A stretch of DNA of 37,772 nt, from positions 1 to 37,772 of IMG/VR virus record IMGVR_UViG_3300044733_001451, one strand, 5' to 3'. The DNA comes from a virus. Both the position numbers and the translations under genes were made by a program. Positions 22,001 to 29,390 of the stretch are shown piece after piece; position 1 is the first letter of the stretch; every line of letters starts with the position of its first letter. The notes beneath the pieces were generated by a model, which did not search any database, had not been told where the DNA came from, and saw only the letters and a program-made list of their open reading frames with translations.

Positions 22001-23089
22001 GAATTTAAACGTAGTTACGACGAACGCCGAAAGACCGCGCAGACAACCATCATGGCTCTCGCTGGCGCTGGAGCTTTTGCCTATACGATGGCGGTAATGG
22101 GTGCGGAAGACGATGAGCAAGGACGTAACCGTGTCCTGACTGACAACATGGACATTTGGACCCGCAATTTGCGCCTACCCATCAAGTTCATGAATCCCAT
22201 TTTGGGTAAGGACAACGACTTCTTTAACGTGCCGTGGGGTTTCGGTGCGGGTGCGTTCGCTGCGATGGGCGCTCAGTGGATGGGCGTAGCGATGGGCGGT
22301 AACACGTTTGGAGACGCGGTTGCTAACTCTGTCAGCATCACACTAGATTCGTTCATCCCCGTGCCGGTTGCTCGATTTAACCCGACTGACAATCCTGCTG
22401 CATGGATTGTGGATAGTGTTGTGCCATCTGCCCTTCGCCCGGCAGTTGAGTACGTCATGAACGTCGATACGTTTGGTAAGCAGATCTACAACGCTCGTTC
22501 CAGTCGCTTCGGTGATGCCTACAGTGGTGGCGAGTACGTGCCGGAGGCATACAAAAAGGTCACTCGATTCTTAGCTGAGATCAGTGGCGGCGAGATCAAT
22601 TGGCAACCGCAGACCGTGGCTTTCTTCGCCAACAACTATGCTGACGGATTTTCTCGCGTCGTCACCAACATGTACGGACTTAATCTAACGATTGCCAACA
22701 ACAAAGATTTTGATGCCAAGCGTGACCTGACGTTGTTCGATTCGTTTATCGGTAAGCGCAGCAGTGTGGATGCTCGCGAGTTTGCTGAAGTCGAGAAGAA
22801 AGTTGAGAAGATGCGTGACACGCTCAACATGTTTAAGAATCGCAAGGACGGTGGCGAGGCGTATCTGGAGTATCTGCAGGAGAATCCGGAGGCTGTGATT
22901 CTGGTCAACTACTACAACAACGTAGTGAACGGCCCGATGCGCGACGCTCGTGAGAAATTGAACACGATGAGTTCTAGCGATCTACCGCCAAATCAGCGTC
23001 GTCCAACCGTTGAGATGTACCGCACGGTCCGCGACATGTATGCCCGCAACTTTGTGATGATGGCGAAAGAGTACGGGGTCGAACCCTAG
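16073..23089 (+). CDS. Giant ejection-type polyprotein: lysozyme-like, zinc-protease motif, LPD38-like
   Basis: A 2338-residue protein, the largest here. Residues 1-145 are a peptidoglycan-hydrolase-like module (RGLRNNNPGNI, FETFQTPEHGLRALS, DIIPRWAPATENNT, AHENGKDPY). Residues about 320-360 are Gly/Ala-rich and hydrophobic. A long Pro/Glu/Lys helical region follows. HELVHAVTSH at 1101-1110 is an HExxH zinc-protease motif, with a possible third ligand at Glu1172 (ELVAWALS). Residues about 1330-1990 are helical. About 1990-2140 resembles large polyvalent protein domain 38 (RNRVLTDNMDIW, FFNVPWGFGAGAFAAMG). Such proteins are packaged in the virion and enter the cell with DNA; the lysozyme part would open the cell wall. 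The ATG lies two bases after the previous stop with a weak GGGAAG upstream. The stop lies in a hairpin loop shared with the opposing gene. Confidence 0.78.
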   Translation: MADLPRGLRNNNPGNIVLSDIPWLGKIAGEDERFETFQTPEHGLRALSLNLLNYARKYGLQTVEDIIPRWAPATENNTVAYINSVSKKLGIDPTQPLDLEDPNMLAKLSSAIVAHENGKDPYAPDQYLMAAQSASGQKELAPGVTENPKQPIAAPEVVPLEEAPRIAKLTGMTTEQIAALPLNTRFEEPAQEAPQPDNQSRLVRYAQYLMENQDKIETPEFKAVAQAYRALRGEQTPAPAPEEGAAETPKERAGFFSSAKEAAGTILGLPAAARFGVAKGEAGPAAREDLLKTAESEYETIPLSEVRTAGDFVDWLRSTGGGLAGYLAAPGAAAGLAKILTKAPGTAGLVGYGVLGAQNAIGNLTRQAQTQQEQIDAGEDPQATDLPKALVAAYGQTKLDQIGFQFFKPLFSKFPLLNNLVGEGAEKTAKEAEDILVDAFNNKALSTGRGVVTGIGKGVAFEIPQEIAQQALERWQAGLSLSDADARGEYFEAGAAAAIFGGGIGGVSGVFENAAKRQEAEDILRKRAADKVKEAEPETVTTETEPVKTLTGGPQQEVTAGEVNLTQMLGGFEQVSGEAPPTTTPAAPAPTGKKVRGPAIAEWESLDDTGLAQLRETALARGVSPEILQEFASRFAEVKAARQDPKSNAFKLNAQVQKNTKLFKEIQRAIAEPTAPSTFAKREEPTVPTVGSAVTQPPAYRPSTRQPVAVPATFAPDAGRGIPTGEVPKGAGARRKSVRGGTGLPVQQQGPVTGATPSGETGLAGAGAPTQPAVSGEAPKPSTLEQEKETREKEAQERIKGEYSALLSGLSEVEKAAAKATTEKPKDKELELTAQQAARREAPVTKKELSAVPTDIAAIQQLAEKALKEKRLDSFNYNRIQNLIRTARAQPGFNPETDLEGVRTIVAKALRELKPTKEAGEAAYATTVKQFKQRLKEAQDLEANPETREQGAALRSEINRDISVLRKQLKLPPITKAPTVSTPTSNVLTRLAQAIKFADDIRGRSVVDIAQYLADNAPNKAYEVIALRVKERLQQYIDRGYRISLTVVDRGNLRNHPTLAKSRTLGSHTFDPLNGSSIIALRGPELSISGQFGTDYETVLHELVHAVTSHSILMAKNAKPGTKLYKAGKDLDKLFSTVIKHFKARKNFPDKDLLPLEIEFKGGSNALKNTRELVAWALSNKNMQDYLESIPYKQNKSLWDNFVEIVRDFLGLSPKEDTALSEVLRISSEIMSPDVAVTTAALREDIDTSPLTDQLNGNGLRSFIDEQRIKAPAGKPETPAEIETRLAEEIREKTGQNYGIKEAIKEKVSYRGTENLIRMFQNERRPLKRLQDALMYAGKMIVGAPGYNNIYDLIMLSSGKAFHLMTRDIQPHVQDLQSAIHDYAKAEKIDVNSALGRLHMYVMALHEPERRLIKYLKNVPLDNKTKLNFGGKEMTPADARKVIFDMLAQNVDLTKKGPDGKTDAEKLRARLEEIVERYKDPKGFSPVGTKSTDINSDDYIVVGGYNPTQIAEMKAQYDADPHQKELSEMLSALKKVQEGTIKLDKMANYWSQPTTNLTAFYGYKNYVPFKGKPSSDVTAGDETLELGYSRISSKDFNEFAYGTEGRLSDSDNPLIQTMVDGAKAATRAGREGVSESLKNLINQKYIIGKLYKTITFEQRFNGFDPAEVMGNNKFFHYMPDGTIEVYEISDKDKAISESIRRTFRANSPILDKANAFTSLIGAMHTRYNPAFHPYNFVRDVLTNTWTVGAEKGGKAAYNFIGAIARQVADNGFYKAGKISALYAQNKVDEIKKMAFNPDGSVKDEGAANILEYLEEGGRVSYVMGMAMQGQVESLLKDVGRNKIIQTRDQFNTYVDVWTDAFEFTSRAAAYAAMKSNYIAESTKRFEQRAGRKPTKTELDTITKESKIRAAAYAKELANFEQVGLYGREAGAAFMFFRPAATGAVRAIDALRPAFEPLEQALSHLPAQVRNDPAAVEEFKRSYDERRKTAQTTIMALAGAGAFAYTMAVMGAEDDEQGRNRVLTDNMDIWTRNLRLPIKFMNPILGKDNDFFNVPWGFGAGAFAAMGAQWMGVAMGGNTFGDAVANSVSITLDSFIPVPVARFNPTDNPAAWIVDSVVPSALRPAVEYVMNVDTFGKQIYNARSSRFGDAYSGGEYVPEAYKKVTRFLAEISGGEINWQPQTVAFFANNYADGFSRVVTNMYGLNLTIANNKDFDAKRDLTLFDSFIGKRSSVDAREFAEVEKKVEKMRDTLNMFKNRKDGGEAYLEYLQENPEAVILVNYYNNVVNGPMRDAREKLNTMSSSDLPPNQRRPTVEMYRTVRDMYARNFVMMAKEYGVEP

Positions 23090-23096
23090 CCGACCC
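23076..23096. terminator. Convergent hairpin holding both stop codons
   Basis: GGGTCG (23076-23081) and CGACCC (23091-23096) form a perfect six-pair stem with a nine-base loop. The loop contains CTAG at 23086-23089, which is the TAG stop of the giant + strand gene and, read backwards, the TAG stop of the small - strand gene. There is no clear T-run on either side, so intrinsic termination is uncertain. The location between converging operons is where a bidirectional terminator is expected. Confidence 0.45.
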
Positions 23097-23286
23097 GCCA
23101 TACCCGCACTCCAAGACATCCATCCTTGGATGAGGCGTAAGCCTTCACCTTTACCTTGGCGATCTTGGAGCGCGTGTCCACAATGTAGATAAGCTCTGCT
23201 GGCTTGAGCGTAGGGATGAAAAAACTCTCCCCTATCTCCATCCCCTCAAAGGGGAAGATCCACTCCGGTTCAGTTAGCTGCTGCAT
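23086..23286 (-). CDS. Small conserved phage protein, function unknown
   Basis: A 66-residue protein with WIFPFEGMEIGESFFIPTLKP and a Lys-rich second half ending in GVRVWRVG. I recognise it as a small family at the end of replication operons in phages, without known function. The gene starts inside the last codons of the primase-helicase (17-base overlap), so it is probably translated by coupling. Its stop uses the palindromic CTAG shared with the giant gene. A second inverted repeat (tccaag / cttgga, 23110-23130) lies within its 3' part. Confidence 0.68.
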   Translation of the reverse strand: MQQLTEPEWIFPFEGMEIGESFFIPTLKPAELIYIVDTRSKIAKVKVKAYASSKDGCLGVRVWRVG

Positions 23287-26179
23287 CCTTGTCGATCATA
23301 TCCTTTGGCAGTTCAGCCTTGATGGCGTAGACCGATACAGGGTTGGCATGGAACCCAGTCTTCCAGCCAGTTGATAGGCGATGCCGGTCGAGCTTGGTGA
23401 TCAGTCCGTGCTGCTGCATGGCCTTCTCGAACTCGCGACTGCTGACCTGCTTCGCGGCCAAGAACTTCCGGAACTCGCTCTTGGAAATGTATTGGGTGCT
23501 GTTGTAGATCTCAGACCGTGCGATGAGAGGACGCCCTGCCATCGGCTCCTGAATGACCTTGTTCGGCTCTTCTAGGATCAACATGCCTGACCAATTCTGG
23601 TTCAGGAACTCGGTAACAAGCGCCGGGTAATCGGTGCTGTTGATCTTCACTGTATCGTCTCTCAATTGAATGATCTCCATGATGACGGTGTTGAATACCC
23701 GCTCTATATCAAGTTCAATGATGCCCGCCTCAACAGCCAACTCAGCACCGGCAAACGACGCGCCGACCAATCCCTGATAGAAACGATACCCGGTGTTGTC
23801 ACCAATCTCATTCATGAACCGGATAAGCCACTTGTTGACTAGCTCTTTGACTCGCGGCAGGCCGACCTTAGCGACGTGCTGCATGTACTCGATGCCTGCA
23901 AACCCGTAGTTCTGCTTGAGTACGTTGAAGGTGTTAGTACCCAACTCGGTGTTCAACTGCGGCGGCTTCTTGATGGTGAACTCGATAACGCGAGCCATCT
24001 CACCGTCCGGGCTACCCTTCAGCAGGCGGAGTCTGTCGTAGATCGATTGGTTCGAGGTGAAGAATGCAATCAATGAGGCTGAGTCTTCATGCTCGCGCTC
24101 GGCGTTAACCGAGGACTGCATACGGACCTTGGCCTTACCGTGTGACACGGCGTGAACTAGATTGGCAAGATCCTTGGGGTCTGCGTTTGACGCCTCGTCG
24201 ATGCCGAACGGGATGTTCTTGAGGTTCAGGTAACGACCGATGAAGCCGTTCTGAGTAGCACCCTGATCGACAAGGCTCATGTTTTTTGGGTGTCCCCATA
24301 TGCTAAGTGACGCATAAAGTGCACCGGTCTTAGCCGCACCAGAGTCCGCGCTAGTGAAGCAGATAGAGGCACCCGCCACCGGGGTGAAGCACATCAAAGG
24401 AGAACCAAAGCCCGTGATCATGCCGAATGCATGCATCTCAAAGCCCGGCTCATTGAGCGTCCGGATGGCTCGCTTCCAAATCTCGTAGCTACCTTCGGTC
24501 TTTAAATGCTTCGCGACGGCACGGACTAGCGGCGATGAGGCTGCCTTAACGGCTTCCCCAGTGCTCCTAATCTCGGTGTTACCGACGATGAAGGCATCAA
24601 AATTCTCAGTCCATCCCATCTGCATTCGCATTTGCTCAGCCCTAACCGTTGACGATAGGTACTCTGACCATCGTATGAAGTACTTCATGACCTGCTTAAT
24701 TTTGTCTGGGTCATACGTCGCACCGCTCTGGACAATCGCCTTTGACAGCAAGTCCTGCGAGTAGACGTTATCGACCGGCAACAAAAACTCACGGTAGCCA
24801 TCGAGCGGCATCACGGTGCGGACCATGAAACACTCGCCATCCCTCGCACTGAACATACGCTTGTACGGATATACAGCGCGGTTGAGGATCTGGACGGGCG
24901 GCTCTTGGGTAACCTTGCCTTCTTTGTCTACCTTGGCCGGAGGAGTGTAGTAGATCCCGCCGTGTATACCGCGTGTATACGGCTCTAAATACTCCGGGAA
25001 AATTAGCAAATCGTGGTCGTCCCCCTCGCCCCAGACCGTGTCGTCTTCAGGTGCAACCGGGAGCGGTGGGGGTAGTGGGCCTGTCGGGGCAGCCGGTACG
25101 CGGAGCTTTCGCGCCAAGTGGATGGGCGAGGTGATCTTGCCCTTGAAGGGACAGCCATCGCAGCCACCGGGATTGTTGTTCTCGAATGTCGCGCAGGTAC
25201 GGGGACCGGACGCCTTGCCGGTTTCGTTCGCTTTAAATTCTGCCTCTTCAGGCTTGTAGCCGGGATGACCTTCCGACACTAAGCGGATAGCCTCGGCGCG
25301 ATCTGAACACCGATGGGCTACCGACAGGGCATCGAGCCATTGGTCATACGACAGGGTGGCGGCGTTCTCCAGAGCGTATTTGATCTGGTTACAACCAGCC
25401 CCGGCCAGACTGTTCTTGGCAAGCCACGCAAACGAATCCTCAAAGTTATCTAGCATGGCAATCGCCCGAGTCTCCTCGTCGATGGGGCCTTTGGGTTTGA
25501 GGGTTGCGAGGACTGACGCGGTATCGGCTACGTTCTCATCGAGGAACTCTTTAAACGCACCGAAGTCGTACTGGTCGATCTCGCTGCTAAGTACAGCGGC
25601 TTGGGTTTGCGTCCGCAGGTTCAAAGTCCCCGGGCAACGCATGACTCGTGCCGCATCTGCTGTTACTGCAGGATCGATCAGCAGCCCCTTGTCGGAGCAA
25701 TACTGTTTAAATTTAGCGGCGTAGACCTTCCAGTCTTCAATCGCAACATCTTCCTCGAACAGCCAGTAAGCCTGCAGTCCACCACCGGAATCGATCCGTA
25801 CTGGAGGAGGAAGCCCTGACTCTTCTAGGAATTCGTCAAGCGCATTGGCCGCTTCTTCTTTGCTCGTGTAGCAAACCTTTCCGTGGTTAACGTCGAGGTC
25901 TACAAAGAACGATCTGGAGAAGACAGCATTCGACGCCGTCCTCGCCTCATCACCAAACGAGCAGGGGGTAACATATACGTTACTTTCGGTCTGCTGCGAA
26001 CACCTATCTAGTACGCCAAACAATTCCTCCAATGAATGTGCGTACTCATGCCGGGTCCTCCCTGACTCCGGATTGATTAATGCGACACAGTAGACGCCCT
26101 GTGTAGGCAATGCTTTTTCGTAAAATTGTTTTCTCATAAGCGCAGGGAGAAATAAGGCGGGGTGTGAGTCCCCCGCCAT
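23270..26179 (-). CDS. Primase-helicase (AEP-like primase plus DUF927-like ATPase)
   Basis: A 969-residue replication protein. The N-terminal half resembles archaeo-eukaryotic-type primases of plasmids and phages: FFVDLDV with the metal-binding pair Asp94 and Asp96, IDSGGGLQAYW (130-139), and LIDPAVTADAARVMRCPGT (167-184). A Cys cluster (about 327-342, CDGCPFKGK) may bind zinc. The C-terminal half is a DUF927-like ATPase, with a P-loop near residue 613 (ADSGAAKT) and a Walker B near 658 (FGIDEA). It would unwind DNA and lay down primers. The usual His of the second primase motif is Gln136 here. The start is uncertain: ATG 26179 lies beside a terminator-like hairpin, and ATG 26137 (MRKQFYEK) would clear it. 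Neither has a clear ribosome site. Confidence 0.85.
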   Translation of the reverse strand: MAGDSHPALFLPALMRKQFYEKALPTQGVYCVALINPESGRTRHEYAHSLEELFGVLDRCSQQTESNVYVTPCSFGDEARTASNAVFSRSFFVDLDVNHGKVCYTSKEEAANALDEFLEESGLPPPVRIDSGGGLQAYWLFEEDVAIEDWKVYAAKFKQYCSDKGLLIDPAVTADAARVMRCPGTLNLRTQTQAAVLSSEIDQYDFGAFKEFLDENVADTASVLATLKPKGPIDEETRAIAMLDNFEDSFAWLAKNSLAGAGCNQIKYALENAATLSYDQWLDALSVAHRCSDRAEAIRLVSEGHPGYKPEEAEFKANETGKASGPRTCATFENNNPGGCDGCPFKGKITSPIHLARKLRVPAAPTGPLPPPLPVAPEDDTVWGEGDDHDLLIFPEYLEPYTRGIHGGIYYTPPAKVDKEGKVTQEPPVQILNRAVYPYKRMFSARDGECFMVRTVMPLDGYREFLLPVDNVYSQDLLSKAIVQSGATYDPDKIKQVMKYFIRWSEYLSSTVRAEQMRMQMGWTENFDAFIVGNTEIRSTGEAVKAASSPLVRAVAKHLKTEGSYEIWKRAIRTLNEPGFEMHAFGMITGFGSPLMCFTPVAGASICFTSADSGAAKTGALYASLSIWGHPKNMSLVDQGATQNGFIGRYLNLKNIPFGIDEASNADPKDLANLVHAVSHGKAKVRMQSSVNAEREHEDSASLIAFFTSNQSIYDRLRLLKGSPDGEMARVIEFTIKKPPQLNTELGTNTFNVLKQNYGFAGIEYMQHVAKVGLPRVKELVNKWLIRFMNEIGDNTGYRFYQGLVGASFAGAELAVEAGIIELDIERVFNTVIMEIIQLRDDTVKINSTDYPALVTEFLNQNWSGMLILEEPNKVIQEPMAGRPLIARSEIYNSTQYISKSEFRKFLAAKQVSSREFEKAMQQHGLITKLDRHRLSTGWKTGFHANPVSVYAIKAELPKDMIDKDAAAN
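26151..26177 (-). terminator. Hairpin with T-rich tail at the primase start
   Basis: Read on the - strand, GGCGGGG and CCCCGCC (26171-26177 and 26156-26162 in + coordinates) form a perfect seven-pair GC stem around an eight-base loop, followed by TTATTT. This fits an intrinsic terminator for the HTH gene whose stop is at 26198. It lies within the first eight codons of the longer primase-helicase reading, so it may also damp or regulate that gene. Confidence 0.5.
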
Positions 26180-26197
26180 TGAAAGAGGACGACATGA

Positions 26198-26512
26198 CTA
26201 TCGGACTTGTTCCCCGATCATGTCACTGATGTAGTCCACTGCGTCGTCAAGATCTTCGACGGGCAAGCGTCCATCATTCATGTCCGCAGTCAACAGGTCA
26301 ATGAAGACCTCTACCTCCCTACGTTTATGCTCGCGAATACCCTGACCACGGAACCAACTGTAGACCGTAGTCGATGACGTATTGAGGGCTTTCGCCACCA
26401 ACGTAGCCGGGATATTTGCGCTAACGCAAAGCTTCGCTAACTTGATTCCAAGTCGATCTTCCTTGGCTTTGTTCAGCGCGACGAGAAACTTACTACCGTA
26501 GGGTCTTGGCAT
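26198..26512 (-). CDS. Helix-turn-helix DNA-binding protein
   Basis: A 104-residue protein with a central HTH: LAKLCVSANIPATLVAKAL then NTSSTTVYSWFRGQGIREHK (about 25-65), reading as helix-turn-recognition helix with a basic flank. The C-terminal third is acidic and helical. I know the family from phage replication operons (RPYGSKFLVALNKA at the N-terminus). It lies between the ssDNA-associated gene and the primase-helicase. It may be a regulator of this operon or a replication-origin binder; the operator is not identified. A small hairpin overlaps its 3' end (atcgg / ccgat, 26200-26218), just before the terminator-like stem. Confidence 0.75.
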   Translation of the reverse strand: MPRPYGSKFLVALNKAKEDRLGIKLAKLCVSANIPATLVAKALNTSSTTVYSWFRGQGIREHKRREVEVFIDLLTADMNDGRLPVEDLDDAVDYISDMIGEQVR

Positions 26513-26521
26513 GAGGCACCT

Positions 26522-27358
26522 TTACTTCTTCTTTGACCACTTTTTGATGACATCCGACACATCCTCTCCTTGGACGGCTTCAGTCTTCTCAGTCTTACGT
26601 AATACCGGCTCGGCAACGGCAGGGGCTTCACCCTCGTCCGATTGATACACGTTCAACTTAACGGCGTTCTCCGCTGCTGGAGTTTGTCCCTGCGCTTGGA
26701 CAATGGCGGCGGTTTCGTCGTCTAGTGCAGATACCGGAGAGAACCACACCTTCGGAACCGGGAACTTCGTGTCGAACTGCATCTTCGTCACAACGTCCTT
26801 AGCACCGATACCACGGTTGGCGAGAGCTTGGCAGTACGGACGGAAGCCCCACTTACCATTCTCTTCCTTGGCAAAAGCTGACGTAGCCGGGAGTACCAAC
26901 TGCATCACATCACCTGACGGATCATTCGGCAGAACAACTGCCGTACGCCATGAGAGTTTGCAGGCCGTACCACGACCACCGTTACCGCTGCCTTGGACAC
27001 TCCACGGGCAGGCATCGCAGGATGCGGCTTGCGGATTCTTAACTTCCGGATCGGGAGTCTTCGAATCGCTCGACCAGCAACCGGGGCTAGTCTTCTCACC
27101 TTCCTTGTATGCCGAGGAGTAATACGTACGGCTCGGGGTGGGGGCCATCTTTGCAAAGATGATGTTCATCGACCGATCTTCAATCGATGCCACTTCCTTA
27201 CCGCCAACGTACTTACGGAAAACGCCGCCCTTGATCGAGATGCGCTTTGCGTAATCCTTCGTGCTGATGACGCTCTTACCTGCAACGGCAAGCGTTTCGT
27301 CGTCAACCTTGCGGCCTGCGAGGCTGCTCTGAATGCTCAAAATAATATCGTTACTCAT
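26522..27358 (-). CDS. Conserved replication-operon protein, possible single-strand DNA-binding protein
   Basis: A 278-residue protein with RISIKGGVFRKYVGGKEVASI, a Cys-containing middle (CWSSDSKTPDPEVKN, CDACPWSVQG, GRGTACKLSWRTAVVLPND), and GKWGFRPYCQALANRG. The tail is acidic then basic (GEDVSDVIKKWSKKK). I recognise a widespread uncharacterised phage family; the Cys spacing could bind zinc. Many phages with PolA, a SNF2-type helicase and a primase-helicase lack another recognisable single-strand binding protein, so that role is plausible but is inference from context. AGGAG lies nine bases before the ATG. Confidence 0.6.
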   Translation of the reverse strand: MSNDIILSIQSSLAGRKVDDETLAVAGKSVISTKDYAKRISIKGGVFRKYVGGKEVASIEDRSMNIIFAKMAPTPSRTYYSSAYKEGEKTSPGCWSSDSKTPDPEVKNPQAASCDACPWSVQGSGNGGRGTACKLSWRTAVVLPNDPSGDVMQLVLPATSAFAKEENGKWGFRPYCQALANRGIGAKDVVTKMQFDTKFPVPKVWFSPVSALDDETAAIVQAQGQTPAAENAVKLNVYQSDEGEAPAVAEPVLRKTEKTEAVQGEDVSDVIKKWSKKK

Positions 27359-27384
27359 TGACTGAACTCCTAACTAAATTGTTA

Positions 27385-27792
27385 CTAATCTGCCGAGGTT
27401 GATTTGCGAACCGTGACGCCATACTCGCGCATCACGCTAACACCGGGCGGCAACCCATCTGCCTCGTTTTCAGATATGTATTGCTTGAAGTTGCCCTGAT
27501 GAATTCTACGTTCCAATAAAGCCACCGCCTCGTTCTCCAGCACGAACTTGCCAAAGTTATCCCAGTCGGTGCAGTAAAACCGTTCGTTGAGCCTGCGGAT
27601 GACTGTGCCATGTGAAGTCTTGATACTGCTAGCACCCACGCCGTTGCAGACTTCGAGCATCGCCATCTCAAGCTTGTCCATGTCTTGCTTCAGCGCATTG
27701 TCCTTCTCATCGTACTCGTCTTTGAGCTTCGCCCGCTCGTTGCGGAGCGAGATGAATGCGCTTACTAACTCGTCCAAATTAACATCACTCAT
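27385..27792 (-). CDS. Conserved replication-operon protein, function unknown
   Basis: A 135-residue protein. Residues 1-55 form a charged coiled coil (SDVNLDELVSAFISLRNERA onward). The rest contains SIKTSHGTVIRRLNERFYCT, DWDNFGKFVLENEAVALLER and RIHQGNFKQYI, then GLPPGVSVMREYGVTVRK. I know the family from phages beside the SNF2-type helicase but not its function. The start is ATG 27792, eight bases into the helicase 3' end, with AGGAGA upstream, not the ATG at 27822 which lies deeper in the helicase. Coupled translation with the helicase is likely. Confidence 0.65.
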   Translation of the reverse strand: MSDVNLDELVSAFISLRNERAKLKDEYDEKDNALKQDMDKLEMAMLEVCNGVGASSIKTSHGTVIRRLNERFYCTDWDNFGKFVLENEAVALLERRIHQGNFKQYISENEADGLPPGVSVMREYGVTVRKSTSAD

Positions 27793-29386
27793 TGCTTTCC
27801 ATCTCCTGTTTGTATAGATCAACTAACTTCTGGTGATTATTCACCTTGCCCTGCAGCATCTGGTACATCTTTCGTTCGACTTCCGAACCCTGCAGGTGAA
27901 CAACCGTCATGTTGTTCTTTTGTCCAACACGATCAATACGAGCAATACATTGTAAGTACGTCTCGACCGACATCACGGGGGACCAAAACACCACCGTATC
28001 TGCCGCAGTCAAAGTAATACCGTGCGAGGCTGCTTGGGGCTGGATTACTAAAACTCTAGGCTTATCCGAGGTCTGGAACTTTTGAATGATGCTGGCGCGT
28101 TGCGTGGCGCTAACTGACCCCTGAATAATCTCGTTTGTAATTCCCTGCTTTTCCAAGTACTCCGATACCACCGTGATAGTGTGCGTGAAGGGAACAAATA
28201 CTACAACCTTATTTACGGTTTCGTCCAGTACCTCCGATAGCGCGTTTAAACGTGGAGAGATGTCGAATTCGACCACGTCACGACTGTCGGTGTATACAGC
28301 ACCGCCCGAGATCTGAAGCAGTTTGTTGAGGCTAGCCGCTGCGTTGACCGCGCTGACTTGTTCCCCAGCCGCCTCAATAAGCATCTGATTCTTGAGCTTT
28401 TTGTAGTAGACCTGCACCTGAGTTGTGAGCGGCACTTCGCGGGTCTGGTACGTTACGTCCGGCAGGTCAAGGCACTCTGCCTTCGTATAGCGAATAGCAG
28501 GCTGCAGGGCGTTGTACACATCCATTTGCGACGTGGGCTTCGGTATCCATTTAAATCGAGTCACCTGATACATGACTTTGTCGCGCCATGCGGTGGTGAA
28601 CTTCGGAACTCGGGATGGACTAATCAGTCGGGCCAAGCCAAACGCATCAACAGGAGACTGCGAGGCCGGTGTACCGGTCATCATCCAGAGTCGGGTCGAT
28701 GGCTTGATCAGTTTTGCCAACGTCTTCCAGCGTCGTGTCGAGGTGGACTTGTAAGCGTTAGCTTCATCGATGATGACTAGATCAAATCCAGCGGCAGCCA
28801 CTTCGTCCACCATGATGTTGACGCCGTCGTAATTGATGACCGTAAAGTCGTAGCCGCCACGGATAATTTTCTTGCGTTTGTCCTGTGACCCGTGTGCTAT
28901 GCCGCAGGTACGATGCATCGCTGTTTTGAATACGTCTGCCTGCCATGCCGAGTGCATGATCGACAGGGGACAAATGACTAGGACTTTCTTGACTAGCCCA
29001 AGATTCATCAGGTAGTCCGTAGCCCAGATCGCAGCAGAGGTCTTACCCGTACCGGCTTCGTTAAAGCAGAAAGCCCGGGGGCGCAGACTCAAGAATGAGG
29101 CTGTTATCTTCTGGTGCTCGAACGGTTTGAATATGCCCGGCCAGTTGTAGTCCCGCAGCATGGGTGACGGGATCTGCGGTATCTCCGGGTTCGGCTGGTA
29201 CTCATCCAGCATCATCGCCAGATCAGCCGCTTCGTCGTAGCCCCAGTTAATTAGCACATCGTGTGCCTCGGGGTGGATCTTGAGCGCGTGGCTTTTCTGA
29301 ATGTTCTGAAGGATCTGTGCCCCTACGATGGCAGGGACGGTCATTTGAATCGCTGTGTTGTCTACTATATTCATAACTGTATCCAT
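27785..29386 (-). CDS. SNF2-family DNA helicase/translocase
   Basis: A 533-residue ATP-driven DNA translocase of helicase superfamily 2. Motif I is NEAGTGKT (Walker A 111-116), motif II is DEAN (207-210), motif III is MTGTP (236-240), and motif VI is RIDRVGQ (483-489), characteristic of SNF2 proteins. The first 90 residues contain a family-specific region (HPEAHDVLINWGYDEAADLA). Such enzymes remodel forks or recombination intermediates and displace bound proteins. No nuclease domain is fused. The ATG at 29386 follows a hairpin whose 3' arm carries an AAGGGG that could be its ribosome site; Met5 is an alternative start. It opens the downstream replication group after a 157-base gap. Confidence 0.88.
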   Translation of the reverse strand: MDTVMNIVDNTAIQMTVPAIVGAQILQNIQKSHALKIHPEAHDVLINWGYDEAADLAMMLDEYQPNPEIPQIPSPMLRDYNWPGIFKPFEHQKITASFLSLRPRAFCFNEAGTGKTSAAIWATDYLMNLGLVKKVLVICPLSIMHSAWQADVFKTAMHRTCGIAHGSQDKRKKIIRGGYDFTVINYDGVNIMVDEVAAAGFDLVIIDEANAYKSTSTRRWKTLAKLIKPSTRLWMMTGTPASQSPVDAFGLARLISPSRVPKFTTAWRDKVMYQVTRFKWIPKPTSQMDVYNALQPAIRYTKAECLDLPDVTYQTREVPLTTQVQVYYKKLKNQMLIEAAGEQVSAVNAAASLNKLLQISGGAVYTDSRDVVEFDISPRLNALSEVLDETVNKVVVFVPFTHTITVVSEYLEKQGITNEIIQGSVSATQRASIIQKFQTSDKPRVLVIQPQAASHGITLTAADTVVFWSPVMSVETYLQCIARIDRVGQKNNMTVVHLQGSEVERKMYQMLQGKVNNHQKLVDLYKQEMESNE

Positions 29387-29390
29387 TACT

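Noticed and set aside
16073-23089. The giant protein as an N4-type virion RNA polymerase
   Set aside because: No polymerase motifs were seen, and the readable parts are lysozyme-like, zinc-protease-like and LPD38-like.
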